The translations under genes were made by a program, and so were the position numbers. From a bacterium (lineage in GTDB: Bacteria; Cyanobacteriota; Vampirovibrionia; Gastranaerophilales; Gastranaerophilaceae), in NCBI GenBank assembly GCA_017559905.1, contig JAFYQF010000007.1:1-64000 (forward strand): a stretch of 64,000 bases of DNA, in the 5' to 3' direction. Under the pieces are notes generated by a model that worked only from the letters and a program-made list of their open reading frames with translations, did not search any database and had not been told where the DNA came from. Positions 15,072 through 24,274 of the stretch are shown here, one piece after another (positions within the stretch are counted from its first letter, which is position 1; each line of letters begins with the position of its first letter).

Positions 15072-16280
15072 TCACAAGTAAATTGTCTCATTATCCATAA
15101 TTTCGATTATATTAGAGTTAAACAATGCTTTGTACTTATCTTTGCATTCTGTGTGAATTGGAATTATAGCTTTTGGTCTAATATTATCAACAAATTGTTG
15201 TAAATCACCAACAGTTGAATGTCCTGAAGTGTGAATATACGTAGTAACATCTTTATATTTATCTAAATAGCTTGGTCTGTCTAAATATCCTTTCCACATT
15301 GAAAAAATTATATTCAATTCTTCGTTTTTAAACTTACTAAAACATAAATTATTTATATCAAAATTACCCTTTAGTACAAATTTATGTGGATATTTTTGGA
15401 TTTCATTAGCTGAAATCTCTTTTTTCATATACTTTTTTAGAAATCCGTTTGTTTCCAGAACATTTGTTATGCTATTATTTGCACGATAAACCCTTATATT
15501 ATTCCAGCTAAATTGTGGGATGTTTTTATTATTTTTACCGTACAGTTCTAGAACATAACAACTGTAAGGATCTATTACTAAAGTCTTTTTAGACTTTAAA
15601 CAAGCCTTGTAAATAGTAACAAACCTATCAATATTTTGCGCAGAAACCTGCACCAATGGTAATTTATCTTTCTTAAACTCATCTTCAAACAAACTAATTA
15701 AGTCATCTTCAAAAACCTTCTCTTGACCAACACGACTAATAGTTGTACCTTCCATAATCAAATAGTCAACATTTTTCACATTACTAATCAATGCCTTGTT
15801 TTTGCCTTTGCATCTTCCATGAAATCTAATATCACCGGTATACAAAATAGTTTTGTTTTTACAAAATATTTCAAACGCACAAGCCCCCGCAATACTGTGG
15901 TCAATACTATGCGGAGTAACTAGAAACTCACCGACTTGAACAGTCTTATCTAAAACTTTCAAATTAAGATTTTTAGTTTGAAATTTTGTAGTTAAAGGCG
16001 CTATATTTTTAAGCAGTTCACAAGTATCAACGGAGCCATAAATAGGTGTTTCATCCGTCAATAGCGCTAAAAGCCCATAATGATCAGGGTGTGCGTGAGT
16101 AACAAAAACGGCATCATAATTGGCCTTAATATCAATTTTATAATCAGAGATATTAAAATTTTTCGTACTTATAGCTTCAAGAGGGATACCACAATCCAAC
16201 AGAATACGACTATTACCGCTTTCTATTTCGATGCAATTTCCGCCTATTTCATTTGTTCCACGATATATTGTTAAATTCAT
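15072..16280 (-). CDS. MBL-fold hydrolase, RNase J-like
   Basis: A 402-residue metallo-beta-lactamase-fold protein. NEIGGNCIEIE and THAHPDHYGLLAL (the HxHxDH zinc site), HSIAGACAFEI, LYTGDIRFHGR and HTSGHSTVGDLQ with the final PIHTE resemble the core of RNase J and related beta-CASP enzymes, but the protein is about 150 residues shorter than RNase J, so it may be an RNA- or DNA-processing relative. AAGGA precedes the ATG. The next gene upstream (16295-16717) ends 14 bases before and probably shares its mRNA. Confidence 0.85.
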   Translation of the reverse strand: MNLTIYRGTNEIGGNCIEIESGNSRILLDCGIPLEAISTKNFNISDYKIDIKANYDAVFVTHAHPDHYGLLALLTDETPIYGSVDTCELLKNIAPLTTKFQTKNLNLKVLDKTVQVGEFLVTPHSIDHSIAGACAFEIFCKNKTILYTGDIRFHGRCKGKNKALISNVKNVDYLIMEGTTISRVGQEKVFEDDLISLFEDEFKKDKLPLVQVSAQNIDRFVTIYKACLKSKKTLVIDPYSCYVLELYGKNNKNIPQFSWNNIRVYRANNSITNVLETNGFLKKYMKKEISANEIQKYPHKFVLKGNFDINNLCFSKFKNEELNIIFSMWKGYLDRPSYLDKYKDVTTYIHTSGHSTVGDLQQFVDNIRPKAIIPIHTECKDKYKALFNSNIIEIMDNETIYL

Positions 16281-16294
16281 ATAGCAATCCTTTT

Positions 16295-16717
16295 TTAGAA
16301 ATTCACAACAACAACCCTATTTATAGGTTCTCTGCCCGCAATGTCGTCCGCTCTTTGTTGTTCTAGGACTCTAGTTAAGGTTTTATATTTTTTTAATTCT
16401 GTTTGGATTTCAGTATCAAGCAGTTTTAACAACACAGATTCTAAAAACGCTTTTTTATTCTTTTTAACAATAGTTGTATCGACGGATTTTGGAATTAAGC
16501 CAAGAGTATCATTAACTCTAACATAACGGTAATTTTTTGAGATTTTGAACTGTTTATTTATTACTGTTATCAGTTGATTTTTATTTTCCAAATAAAATCT
16601 TTTGTGGCGCAACCCACGCTCATCCTCTAACTCTTGAATACTAATGGGCGCACATAGTACAACTTTCAAGACATTTTTCTTTAAGTTCAATTGCATTTCA
16701 AATTCAAATTTTTCCAT
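16295..16717 (-). CDS. Unrecognised protein, 140 aa
   Basis: I do not recognise this protein. It is basic, with a beta-rich first half (FEFEMQLNLKKNVLKVVLCA) and a helical part with LLDTEIQTELKKYKTLTRVL; no motif identified. No clear Shine-Dalgarno precedes the ATG at 16717. It is followed after 14 bases by the MBL-fold gene, so the two likely form a small operon. Confidence 0.6.
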   Translation of the reverse strand: MEKFEFEMQLNLKKNVLKVVLCAPISIQELEDERGLRHKRFYLENKNQLITVINKQFKISKNYRYVRVNDTLGLIPKSVDTTIVKKNKKAFLESVLLKLLDTEIQTELKKYKTLTRVLEQQRADDIAGREPINRVVVVNF

Positions 16718-16788
16718 TATAAACTATACCTATGTAAATTAACTATACATAGATTATAAAACCAACTTATGTCAAATCCGGACGTTAT

Positions 16789-18147
16789 TTAAAATTTTAA
16801 TTTATCCTTTATCATTCCAATTTCATCAGATTTTGACATCAAACAAACTTCCGTTTTTTCATGAATATCTAATTTTTTTATAAAATTTTCCCATTCATCA
16901 CATGACAAATCTAATGTTTTTAATTCAATTTCAATTTCTGAATTCATATTCTTTTTAATCGCTGATATCAGTTTTTTCAAAAATTCATACGAACTTTCAT
17001 TAGATGTTTTATAAAGGTCATAATATTCTTGTGGAGCTAAAACAACCAATTTTTTAATATTTTCAATTTGTCTTTTATTAAAATATTCATTTATTTTTGG
17101 ATATTTTTTACTATTTAAACTATTAAATAGATAATAATTTTTCAAAGATTCTAATATAGCATATAATGGTGAATCTGACTCATTTGTCCACATTTTCAAT
17201 TCAACAAATGTCGCATTTCCATTTTCCATATCAGTAATCAAATCAACATGACCACCATCTGGCAACACAATTTGATTTAAACATTGTTTATCATTAGCAA
17301 CAACAATTGCTCGTTCTAAAGCTTCCTCCGTCCGCCAAGGTAGAAAATACTCTTTTCCTTTTTCAACAAATGTAACTTGAGTTCTTAATTTTGTATTTGT
17401 TGTATCAGAATAATCTCTGAGGTAATTACTCTTATTAACTAAAGTTTCGATTGTATCAATTATATCTGAAGCAAAAACATCAACATCTTCAACATACGTA
17501 TCAATTTTATTCCAAAAAGTTTTTGAAGAAATACTCTCCATTTTCTTGTCAACTTGTTTTTCTTGTAAATTATCGCTCAACTTATCTACGATTTCTGTCA
17601 AAAGCCTTTTTTTACCTACACTTTTACCCATTTTATAGGCTAGTTGAATAAATTTAGTATCATCAATTTCACCTCGATTATAAACTCCTTTTGCACAAAT
17701 CACACCCATTTCTTTTGAACCCTCAAGGCACGCAGCCAATCCTCTAAAGCATTCTAGAGTGCAATCCATTGTTGTAGCCTCGTCTTCTGCCGCAGTCATT
17801 ATGTAATAAAATTCTTTATCCCTAAACTCTAACCATCTTGCAACCGTTCTATCAATTACAGCTTTTAATTGGGCTGAAATAGAATAGAAATAAACAGGAC
17901 TTGAAAGTACAATCACATCCGCATCTAACATTTTTTGCAAAACCTCTGCCATATCATCTTTAATTGCACAAACACCCGTATCTTTGCAAGCATTACAAGC
18001 TTTGCAATATCCAATATTCTTCTCTGCTACAAATATCTTCTCAACATCATTTCCTGATTCTTTTGCACCTCTCAAAAATTCATCACAGAGCGTATCTGAA
18101 TTTCCACCACGCCTTGGACTACCTGACAAAATCAAAACTTTTTTCAT
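16789..18147 (-). CDS. Iron-sulfur flavoprotein fused to PD-(D/E)xK-like domain
   Basis: Residues 1-180 form an NADPH-dependent FMN reductase-type flavodoxin fold: LSGSPRRGGNSDTL binds the FMN phosphate, and Cys48, Cys51, Cys54 and Cys60 (CKACNACKDTGVC) give the compact Cys motif of iron-sulfur flavoproteins, which bind a 4Fe-4S cluster. Such proteins usually end here. This one runs to 452 residues, and the extra domain shows a PD-(D/E)xK nuclease pattern: Glu in TEEALERA (about 278), Asp302 in HVDLI, ELK at 316-318, then a helix SLKNYYL. A redox domain joined to a nuclease-like domain is unusual. The reading frame is continuous. A nuclease role is inference. Confidence 0.8.
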   Translation of the reverse strand: MKKVLILSGSPRRGGNSDTLCDEFLRGAKESGNDVEKIFVAEKNIGYCKACNACKDTGVCAIKDDMAEVLQKMLDADVIVLSSPVYFYSISAQLKAVIDRTVARWLEFRDKEFYYIMTAAEDEATTMDCTLECFRGLAACLEGSKEMGVICAKGVYNRGEIDDTKFIQLAYKMGKSVGKKRLLTEIVDKLSDNLQEKQVDKKMESISSKTFWNKIDTYVEDVDVFASDIIDTIETLVNKSNYLRDYSDTTNTKLRTQVTFVEKGKEYFLPWRTEEALERAIVVANDKQCLNQIVLPDGGHVDLITDMENGNATFVELKMWTNESDSPLYAILESLKNYYLFNSLNSKKYPKINEYFNKRQIENIKKLVVLAPQEYYDLYKTSNESSYEFLKKLISAIKKNMNSEIEIELKTLDLSCDEWENFIKKLDIHEKTEVCLMSKSDEIGMIKDKLKF

Positions 18148-18242
18148 AAAATACCTACTTTATAAAATTTGTAAAAACGACACCTACTTTTTTAGCAATT
18201 TTTGTGATATAAAATCGCTACGATTAAGAGTTAACTCATCTT

Positions 18243-18827
18243 CTAATCAGCACCCAATAAAACATTTAATTTGGTTATTAAACCACCATCTGCGTTAATT
18301 TTTTCTTCAAAAACTTTCATTCCCATAATCTCAAACTCATCCTTTGTTAGTTTTGCATTTGGATTTTCAGACTTTATCCTTTTGGCAACATTAATAAGTT
18401 CAGAAAAAGTTTTTTTACTTTTTACTCGTGTTAAGTTTTGCTCAAATTCAGAAATTTCTTCTATACTTTTACCTTTATTATGCAATTTTGAAATAACATT
18501 CTTAAAAAGCATATACTCACCATAACCATAAGTTTTAGAACACTCATTCATTACAGAATGCATAATCGGATTATTTCCATTATAAACCCTACCACTAGCA
18601 TATTTTATGTAAGGATTTGCCAAATGTGAAAATACAAGGTGTTTATTCTTGTCTATATCAATTACCAAGTCATCGTCTACATTATGCTGAAAAGTATCTT
18701 GAAACAATTTTTCAAATTTTTCAACTTTATCTTTTCTGCCATCAAAATCTTTTCTAACCTGATTTAACAAGCGTTTCCCTACACGTGCCTGAAATGATAG
18801 ATTGTTTTTCACAGAGTTATTAATCAT
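18243..18827 (-). CDS. F-x-A tagged protein, 194 aa
   Basis: An unrecognised, charged, largely helical protein. Its N-terminus, Asn/Ser-rich and then LSFQARVGK (Phe12), carries the same short tag as neighbouring genes. The rest has no motif I can name; KRIKSENPNAKLTKDEFEIM looks like a helix pair. It is divergent from the next tagged gene, with 72 bases between their starts, so the two may share a control region. Confidence 0.65.
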   Translation of the reverse strand: MINNSVKNNLSFQARVGKRLLNQVRKDFDGRKDKVEKFEKLFQDTFQHNVDDDLVIDIDKNKHLVFSHLANPYIKYASGRVYNGNNPIMHSVMNECSKTYGYGEYMLFKNVISKLHNKGKSIEEISEFEQNLTRVKSKKTFSELINVAKRIKSENPNAKLTKDEFEIMGMKVFEEKINADGGLITKLNVLLGAD

Positions 18828-18899
18828 ATATACTTAATACCACAAAAAAACTCTTGCCCCAATTTAGCAAAAAATATTTTTACAGGGTTTGTATTATAT

Positions 18900-19550
18900 A
18901 TGGATATCAAGAATTTTAAGCCAAGTCATAACATTTCATTCAATGCGAGAAATATTGCACAAGCATACATTAATAAGTCTAATCAGACCATTGATTTGTT
19001 TGCGCTCAATCCTTCTGATATGAAATTTGCAAATGAATTCTATAAAAACTTCGACTTAAAAGCCCTTTATCCAAATCTTAAAAGCTATGAAGACTTTATT
19101 ATTTGGCAAGGCATTATAAAAAATGGGATTGAAAAAATTGGTTTTCAAGATGTTATCCTTGCTGTTCATAACAAAAAACCTTGTGGAATAATGGCTTTTT
19201 CCGAAGAAGATAGACAACTTAACCTGACTGATTTAGCAACATGGCGAACAGAACCTAACAAAGATATTTTTTATGTAGGAAAAACTTTAATGCACCATCT
19301 ATTTGACATTGCGCATAAAAATGACATCCTTAACATTTCTCTTATTCCGTCAAATGGGACACCTAGAGGTAAAAGTTGCAAGAATTTCTATTCACAATTT
19401 GGGTTTAGGCGTACCGCAAACAACCACATGAACCTTTTTGGTGCAAATTATGCTCAAAAAGCTAACGATTTAGAAAAACTTTTTGATTACAAAACTATTG
19501 ATAATGCACCAAATTTAGATTTAAACAACAACTTATCTTTTATTATCTAA
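18900..19550 (+). CDS. F-x-A tagged GNAT-like acetyltransferase
   Basis: A 216-residue protein with the N-terminal tag NISFNARN (Phe14) followed by a GNAT-like fold: VILAVHNKKPCGIMAF matches the central strands and RGKSCKNFYSQFGFRR the C-terminal motif with the FY-x3-GF ending typical of N-acetyltransferases. The classical acetyl-CoA loop (R/Q-x2-G-x-G/A) is only partly visible as WRTEPNKDIFYVGKTLMHHL, so activity is uncertain. Its last 18 bases overlap the end of the convergent gene at 19533. Confidence 0.7.
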   Translation: MDIKNFKPSHNISFNARNIAQAYINKSNQTIDLFALNPSDMKFANEFYKNFDLKALYPNLKSYEDFIIWQGIIKNGIEKIGFQDVILAVHNKKPCGIMAFSEEDRQLNLTDLATWRTEPNKDIFYVGKTLMHHLFDIAHKNDILNISLIPSNGTPRGKSCKNFYSQFGFRRTANNHMNLFGANYAQKANDLEKLFDYKTIDNAPNLDLNNNLSFII

Positions 19551-20198
19551 TAGCATTTGCGGATACATTTTTCTTATCATCTCAACTTCTTCTACAGTGA
19601 ATTCTCTATCATAAAAATCCCGAACTTTTTGATACTTATATTCAGAGCGAACTATTTCGATTTTATCAGTCTTGAACTTTTCAAAATCAAAATGTTGCCT
19701 AAAATCTTTTTGATATCGTTCTATTGCTTTTGGCAAATAATCAGCAAACCCCAACCAAGCATCTATAACGTAAGGATTTTTACCTTTTTCATCGACAATA
19801 ACCACTGCATGGTCATAACAATCACCCGCAGGAGAAACCAAATCCGCCCGATATGAATTTTTCAAACCATTTGCCCTAGCGGCTAAATAACTTAAATCCG
19901 CAGATTCTCCACAATTGCCAACTTTCATCGTTTTTATTGGGTCAACGACAGATTTTAGTATATTTTGAAAACAATACGAATTAAAAAATCGAAGTTTCCT
20001 CTGCCTTCTTAATATTGACAATTTATACGACAAAGATTTAACTGAATGCAAGTTTCCTCTTAAACACTCTCTATCTTCGAGATTTGACGGCGAAACTCGC
20101 GGAAACTCATTATTCACCTTTCTAACAATATCATCTGCTAAACGAATTGTCCTATTCCTAGATGTGAAATTTAGATGACTTTCACTTAAAACTTTCAT
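19533..20198 (-). CDS. F-x-S tagged putative Cys-His-Asp hydrolase
   Basis: A 221-residue paralogue of the protein at 9509-10291. Shared parts in order: tag LNFTSRN (Phe11); ADDIVRKVNNEFPRVSP; GNCGESADLSYLA (Cys96); YDHAVVIVD (His130); YVIDAWLGFADYL (Asp146). The Cys-His-Asp set and the GNCGE string are typical of transglutaminase/papain-like enzymes. No signal peptide. The substrate is unknown; a protein-modifying enzyme is the likeliest guess. It follows the gene at 20217 on the same strand with an 18-base gap. Confidence 0.7.
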   Translation of the reverse strand: MKVLSESHLNFTSRNRTIRLADDIVRKVNNEFPRVSPSNLEDRECLRGNLHSVKSLSYKLSILRRQRKLRFFNSYCFQNILKSVVDPIKTMKVGNCGESADLSYLAARANGLKNSYRADLVSPAGDCYDHAVVIVDEKGKNPYVIDAWLGFADYLPKAIERYQKDFRQHFDFEKFKTDKIEIVRSEYKYQKVRDFYDREFTVEEVEMIRKMYPQMLLDNKR

Positions 20199-20216
20199 CA
20201 GAAACCCAACTCTATA

Positions 20217-21227
20217 TTATTTCCCTGCTTTACCTAATTTTTCAATAACCTCAATTCGTCTTTGCTGGTAAACACTCCGCATTTGCGGATGAGATTCCCA
20301 AAAGTTCTTCATCGAAGAGCCAAAAACTCGACGCTCAAAATCATTCATTTTTTCACCACTCAACCCTTTAGCAATAATTCTGCGAGTTGATTGGTCTAGA
20401 TTACTTCTGTATAACGCAAACGCTTCTTTAACTTCTGGACAATTATCCCAAGTCATTTTGCTTATTTTGGCAGTCCTTTCAGCAACTTGAGGATTGCGTT
20501 TATAATAGTCTATCATTTCTCTGCGTTTTTTTGCTCGATATTCTGGAGTTCTATGAGCTGCTGCAGCTCTTTCATTACATTTTGCTCTTGCTTTATCTGT
20601 TCTGACATAGCTTTGAGCTTTCTTTGCAAATCTTTCATTTTCTGCCTCATCACTTAATTTGTACAACTGCAGGTATGTTTTAGACAGCTTTTTTATACCT
20701 AAACTTTCTGCTAAATAAGTTAAAGAACTACGATTTCTAACACCATAGAACTTAACTAACTCATCCATTGTACAAGGGGTAAACAATTTTTTTAGAAAAT
20801 CCAACGTAAAACCATCTAACGGCATATTTTTCTTTATGTCATTAATTGCTTTTGAATGATTAGTTTTATAATCTTTCAAATCAATTACGTTTTTAAATTC
20901 AGGGTAAATAGATTTCACTTCATCTAAAGAAGTTGCATCCTGCAAAGGACGGTATACGTGGTCGTGCAAGTCTTTGAGGGTAGGTAATTTTTCAACATCT
21001 AATTCACTGAAACTAATCACTTTTTGCAAAATGCTTTCAGGCAACTCATCCGAATGCTTTTGCAAAATATATTTCAAATTCAACTTTGCCGCCGACCCAA
21101 AAACTGGCATATAATAAATCGGGCGATAATCTTGAACAGACACAACAGGAGATTGTGTCTGATTTTGGCATTTCTTGTTTATTTCAGATTTTTGCCTATT
21201 GAAAATTTGCACACTTTGAATTTTCAT
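20217..21227 (-). CDS. F-x-S tagged basic protein, 336 aa
   Basis: An unrecognised protein. The tag-like MPVFGSAAKL sits at Phe43, further in than in the neighbours. The middle has an HTH-like segment (CTMDELVKFYGVRNRSSLTY) and the C-terminal third is strongly basic with repeats of the type RTPEYRAKKRREMIDYYKRN and NPQVAERTAKISKMTWDNCP, which recall nucleic-acid-binding repeats; this is only a resemblance. I use the ATG at 21227 after AGGGAT; an ATG seven codons upstream lacks a site. Probably cotranscribed with the gene at 19533. Confidence 0.65.
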   Translation of the reverse strand: MKIQSVQIFNRQKSEINKKCQNQTQSPVVSVQDYRPIYYMPVFGSAAKLNLKYILQKHSDELPESILQKVISFSELDVEKLPTLKDLHDHVYRPLQDATSLDEVKSIYPEFKNVIDLKDYKTNHSKAINDIKKNMPLDGFTLDFLKKLFTPCTMDELVKFYGVRNRSSLTYLAESLGIKKLSKTYLQLYKLSDEAENERFAKKAQSYVRTDKARAKCNERAAAAHRTPEYRAKKRREMIDYYKRNPQVAERTAKISKMTWDNCPEVKEAFALYRSNLDQSTRRIIAKGLSGEKMNDFERRVFGSSMKNFWESHPQMRSVYQQRRIEVIEKLGKAGK

Positions 21228-21362
21228 ATCCCTATAAAAACTAAACACAAAAATATTTGCTAACAGCTACACCCTTGTTTACATTTGTTAAACAATATCT
21301 TTTCAGGAAATTTTGTTTTTACTAATATTTAAAAATACACTGGCGATTATGAAAGGGATATT

Positions 21363-22181
21363 ATGCTGATTACTTCAATTAATAATACTATGCGCCAAAA
21401 CAAACAATCTTTTGGCGGAAAAATATATTCTAAACAGACTTTAGACAAATATCTCGACTTACTTGGTGAATACAGAAAAGCAGGGGATATACTCCGAACA
21501 AAAATGCAAGTAACGTCCGAAGCTACAAAAGTTAAACTTAACGAAACTAACGAACTTATAAAACCATTAATAGATAATGATGAGAATTTTTTGTGGGCAA
21601 TAACACCAGCTAACAAGAAAGACCAATTCGCAAGATTTGTTACAGAAGACAATTCAGTTATCACATCAAGTTCCCCTCTTCATACCTGGGACAAAGTAAT
21701 TGAAATGATACAAAAACGAATTTTGACAGAAAGACCCGAAACTTTAACAAAAGAATTTCAAGAAATTGAGCCTAGACTAAAAGATTCAACTCATATACAA
21801 AAACTTAAAAACTTAAAAGGTCTATTGTATAAAAAACAAAACCACATGAACAACCTAGAAGATAAAAATGAAAACTTGGCAATGGCACATTACGATACAA
21901 TTTCCAAAATCGAAGCAAAACTGACAAAAACAATGCCTATTACTAACAAATCTTTTAAACAAATCAAAACTTTTCTTCGAGAGCTATATCACAGAGCCGT
22001 AGAAAAACAACCTGAGCTTAAACAAATCTACAAAAAAAAATATAAAAAATACTATAACAAACATCAAAATGAAACCATTAAAATCGGCAGGCTAAAACAA
22101 GAAGCTTCAGAGTTCGGTCATTCTTGCGTAAAAGATTATCTAAAATATGGTTCAACTGATTCAAATAATATTCCATTTTAA
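21363..22181 (+). CDS. F-x-G tagged helical protein, 272 aa
   Basis: An unrecognised, Lys/Glu-rich, probably all-helical protein. The tag is KQSFGGKIY (Phe17). Coiled-coil-like runs occur at about residues 110-190. AAGGGA stands 5 bases before the ATG at 21363; a second ATG at codon 10 would still keep the tag. A bidirectional terminator follows. Divergent from the gene at 21227. Confidence 0.65.
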   Translation: MLITSINNTMRQNKQSFGGKIYSKQTLDKYLDLLGEYRKAGDILRTKMQVTSEATKVKLNETNELIKPLIDNDENFLWAITPANKKDQFARFVTEDNSVITSSSPLHTWDKVIEMIQKRILTERPETLTKEFQEIEPRLKDSTHIQKLKNLKGLLYKKQNHMNNLEDKNENLAMAHYDTISKIEAKLTKTMPITNKSFKQIKTFLRELYHRAVEKQPELKQIYKKKYKKYYNKHQNETIKIGRLKQEASEFGHSCVKDYLKYGSTDSNNIPF

Positions 22182-22208
22182 AAAAGCCACCTAAAGGTGG
22201 CTTTTTTT
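22181..22208. terminator. Bidirectional terminator
   Basis: AAAAAGCCACC, loop TAAA, GGTGGCTTTTT: a perfect stem between two convergent genes, with A- and T-runs on the two sides. Confidence 0.92.
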
Positions 22209-22545
22209 ATTGTTTTGTAAATGTATTAATTAATTTAGTCAAAAACATATTTATATGCTCAAAAGGTTTATCTAGAGTTCTATTAAAATGAGGAGTTGAA
22301 ACTTCAAAAGCATCCAGCTTACCATTGATATTTGTCGCTGCAACTATAGAACGTTGTGAGTTTTTTTCACCTGAAACTGATGCTCCTAACTTTACAACAA
22401 TTTCATCAGATGCATCACCTACTCTATGCGCTTTGTCAACTAAATGAATAATATGTTTTTCGTTTAGCCCACTCAAATCACCTTTTAATTTCAAACTAGC
22501 ACCAAAGCTTTTGGCTTGATTTCCATACTGTACTTTGTTAATCAT
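22207..22545 (-). CDS. F-x-A tagged small protein, 112 aa
   Basis: An unrecognised small protein with tag AKSFGASLKLKG (Phe14), close to the neighbours' tags. The rest is mixed alpha/beta (EIVVKLGASVSGEKNSQRSI, a beta-hairpin-like part) with a helical C-terminus. The start has AAGGAG upstream. Last of the run of six tagged genes; it lies just downstream of the histidine kinase gene on the same strand, 71 bases away. Confidence 0.65.
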   Translation of the reverse strand: MINKVQYGNQAKSFGASLKLKGDLSGLNEKHIIHLVDKAHRVGDASDEIVVKLGASVSGEKNSQRSIVAATNINGKLDAFEVSTPHFNRTLDKPFEHINMFLTKLINTFTKQ

Positions 22546-22616
22546 AAAGTTATTTTCTCCTTAATATTCAACATGCTTAAATCTAAAACACGTAAAAATA
22601 TTTTTTTGCTAGTAAT

Positions 22617-24062
22617 TTATTCAGAAACACAAGGTATTTCAACAACAAACGTGTTTTTATTCCCATTTGTAGTCAAATAAATTCTTCCTTTATGCTCATC
22701 AACGATTTTTTTTGAAATATACAAACCTAGACCAAAACCGATTTTGTGATATTTATTTGCACCTGTAACATATTTATCGAAAATATGATTTTTTATGTCT
22801 TCTGGAATAGCAGGGCTTGTATTTTCAAAACTAAATACAATATTATTATCTTTTTTTGCTGTCGTAATAGTATATTCAGTATCGCTGAAGCCGTATGAAA
22901 GCCCATTATTTATCATATTAGAAACAACTGTTCGTAAGTGTTTTTTATCTGCAAAAATTTCTTTTTCGTCTTCCGTTAAAGTCGAATTATAAACAAATTC
23001 TATTTTCTTTTCTGAAGCCAAACCAATTGCCTCATTCATACACTTGTTAATCAAAGTATCAACATTAAATTTTTGATATTCTAATTTCAAAGCACCGTTA
23101 TCATACTTATATGATTTCAATATCGAATACAACAAATCTTTCATATACTTTGAAGATTCCACAGTAATCTCTAAAATCTCTTTTTGTTCTGGAGTTAATG
23201 CCCCAAAAGACCCTTTCAGCATCATTTCTAAACAACTAATCTGCGCCAATATTGGGTTCTTCATATCATGGGTAAGCTCTGCCAAAAACAATTCCTGCTG
23301 TTCGGCATTTTGTTTCTCGGCATCAATATTTTGAACCATTGTTACTAACCCATTCATGCCTGCCTTTTTTCTAAACACAGGTACTTTTATAACTCTGTAC
23401 CAATGATTAATTCCTTTAGCATCTATTGCTGTTTTTTCAGATACAACGGTTTCGTTTAATTCAATAACTTTTAAGTCTTCTTCTTTTGTTATATCTTCAA
23501 GTTCGGTCAATTCAATTTCTAAATTACCAATATAAGGGTCTATCGAATGTTCTAAAAACTTTTTCCCGTATTTTGAAGTAGTTAAATATCGACCTTGATC
23601 ATCTTTCATATATATAACCATTGGAACATGCTCTAACAAAGTATTAAATTTAGAATTCATATCCATCAATTGAGTTTTCAAATCTTCTTCAAAAGTTACA
23701 TCTCTTGAAACAGAAAGAATACCCGACACAACCCCTTCTTTAATAATAGGAGTCGCAATTTGTTTCAACAAACGCCTCTGACCATCATCTCTAACGACCT
23801 CTACGGTAACCGATTTTGAGCCTCCATTTGCCAACAAATCTTTAAACGCCACCTCTGCTTCAACAGCAGTCTTATACGGATAAACATCATAAATGTCACA
23901 ACCGTCAATTTCAGAATATTCTTTATTCAACAATGTAGCAAAAGCCTTATTCCATGCCACAAACTTTAACTCTTTATCTTTTATTGTAATTATATCTTCG
24001 CAATAATTATCAATAACATCCCATAAAAAGGATTCACTAGAGATTATACGGTTGTATGCCAT
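22617..24062 (-). CDS. PAS-domain sensor histidine kinase
   Basis: A 481-residue kinase without membrane segments, so a cytoplasmic sensor. Two PAS domains (about 10-120 and 130-255) are followed by the HisKA dimerisation helix with phospho-acceptor in LAELTHDMKNP (about residue 268) and the HATPase domain with the N box in SNMINNGLSYGF and the G box in GFGLGLYISKKIVDEHKG. No response regulator gene is adjacent, so it is an orphan kinase. AAGGA lies upstream of the ATG at 24062. Confidence 0.93.
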   Translation of the reverse strand: MAYNRIISSESFLWDVIDNYCEDIITIKDKELKFVAWNKAFATLLNKEYSEIDGCDIYDVYPYKTAVEAEVAFKDLLANGGSKSVTVEVVRDDGQRRLLKQIATPIIKEGVVSGILSVSRDVTFEEDLKTQLMDMNSKFNTLLEHVPMVIYMKDDQGRYLTTSKYGKKFLEHSIDPYIGNLEIELTELEDITKEEDLKVIELNETVVSEKTAIDAKGINHWYRVIKVPVFRKKAGMNGLVTMVQNIDAEKQNAEQQELFLAELTHDMKNPILAQISCLEMMLKGSFGALTPEQKEILEITVESSKYMKDLLYSILKSYKYDNGALKLEYQKFNVDTLINKCMNEAIGLASEKKIEFVYNSTLTEDEKEIFADKKHLRTVVSNMINNGLSYGFSDTEYTITTAKKDNNIVFSFENTSPAIPEDIKNHIFDKYVTGANKYHKIGFGLGLYISKKIVDEHKGRIYLTTNGNKNTFVVEIPCVSE

Positions 24063-24274
24063 TATTTATTATTCCTTATCCTATTGTTTAAAAACTTACT
24101 ATTACTCCATCCATAACGCTCCTAATTACGAATGAAATATTTCTATATTCTTAATTTCTTAAACGTCATAATACAATACACAATTACATTTGACAATATA
24201 AGGCATTTCGAATAATTATTAACTATTTTGAATAGTATAACATAAAATAAAAAATTTATACTTTAAACAATAAG

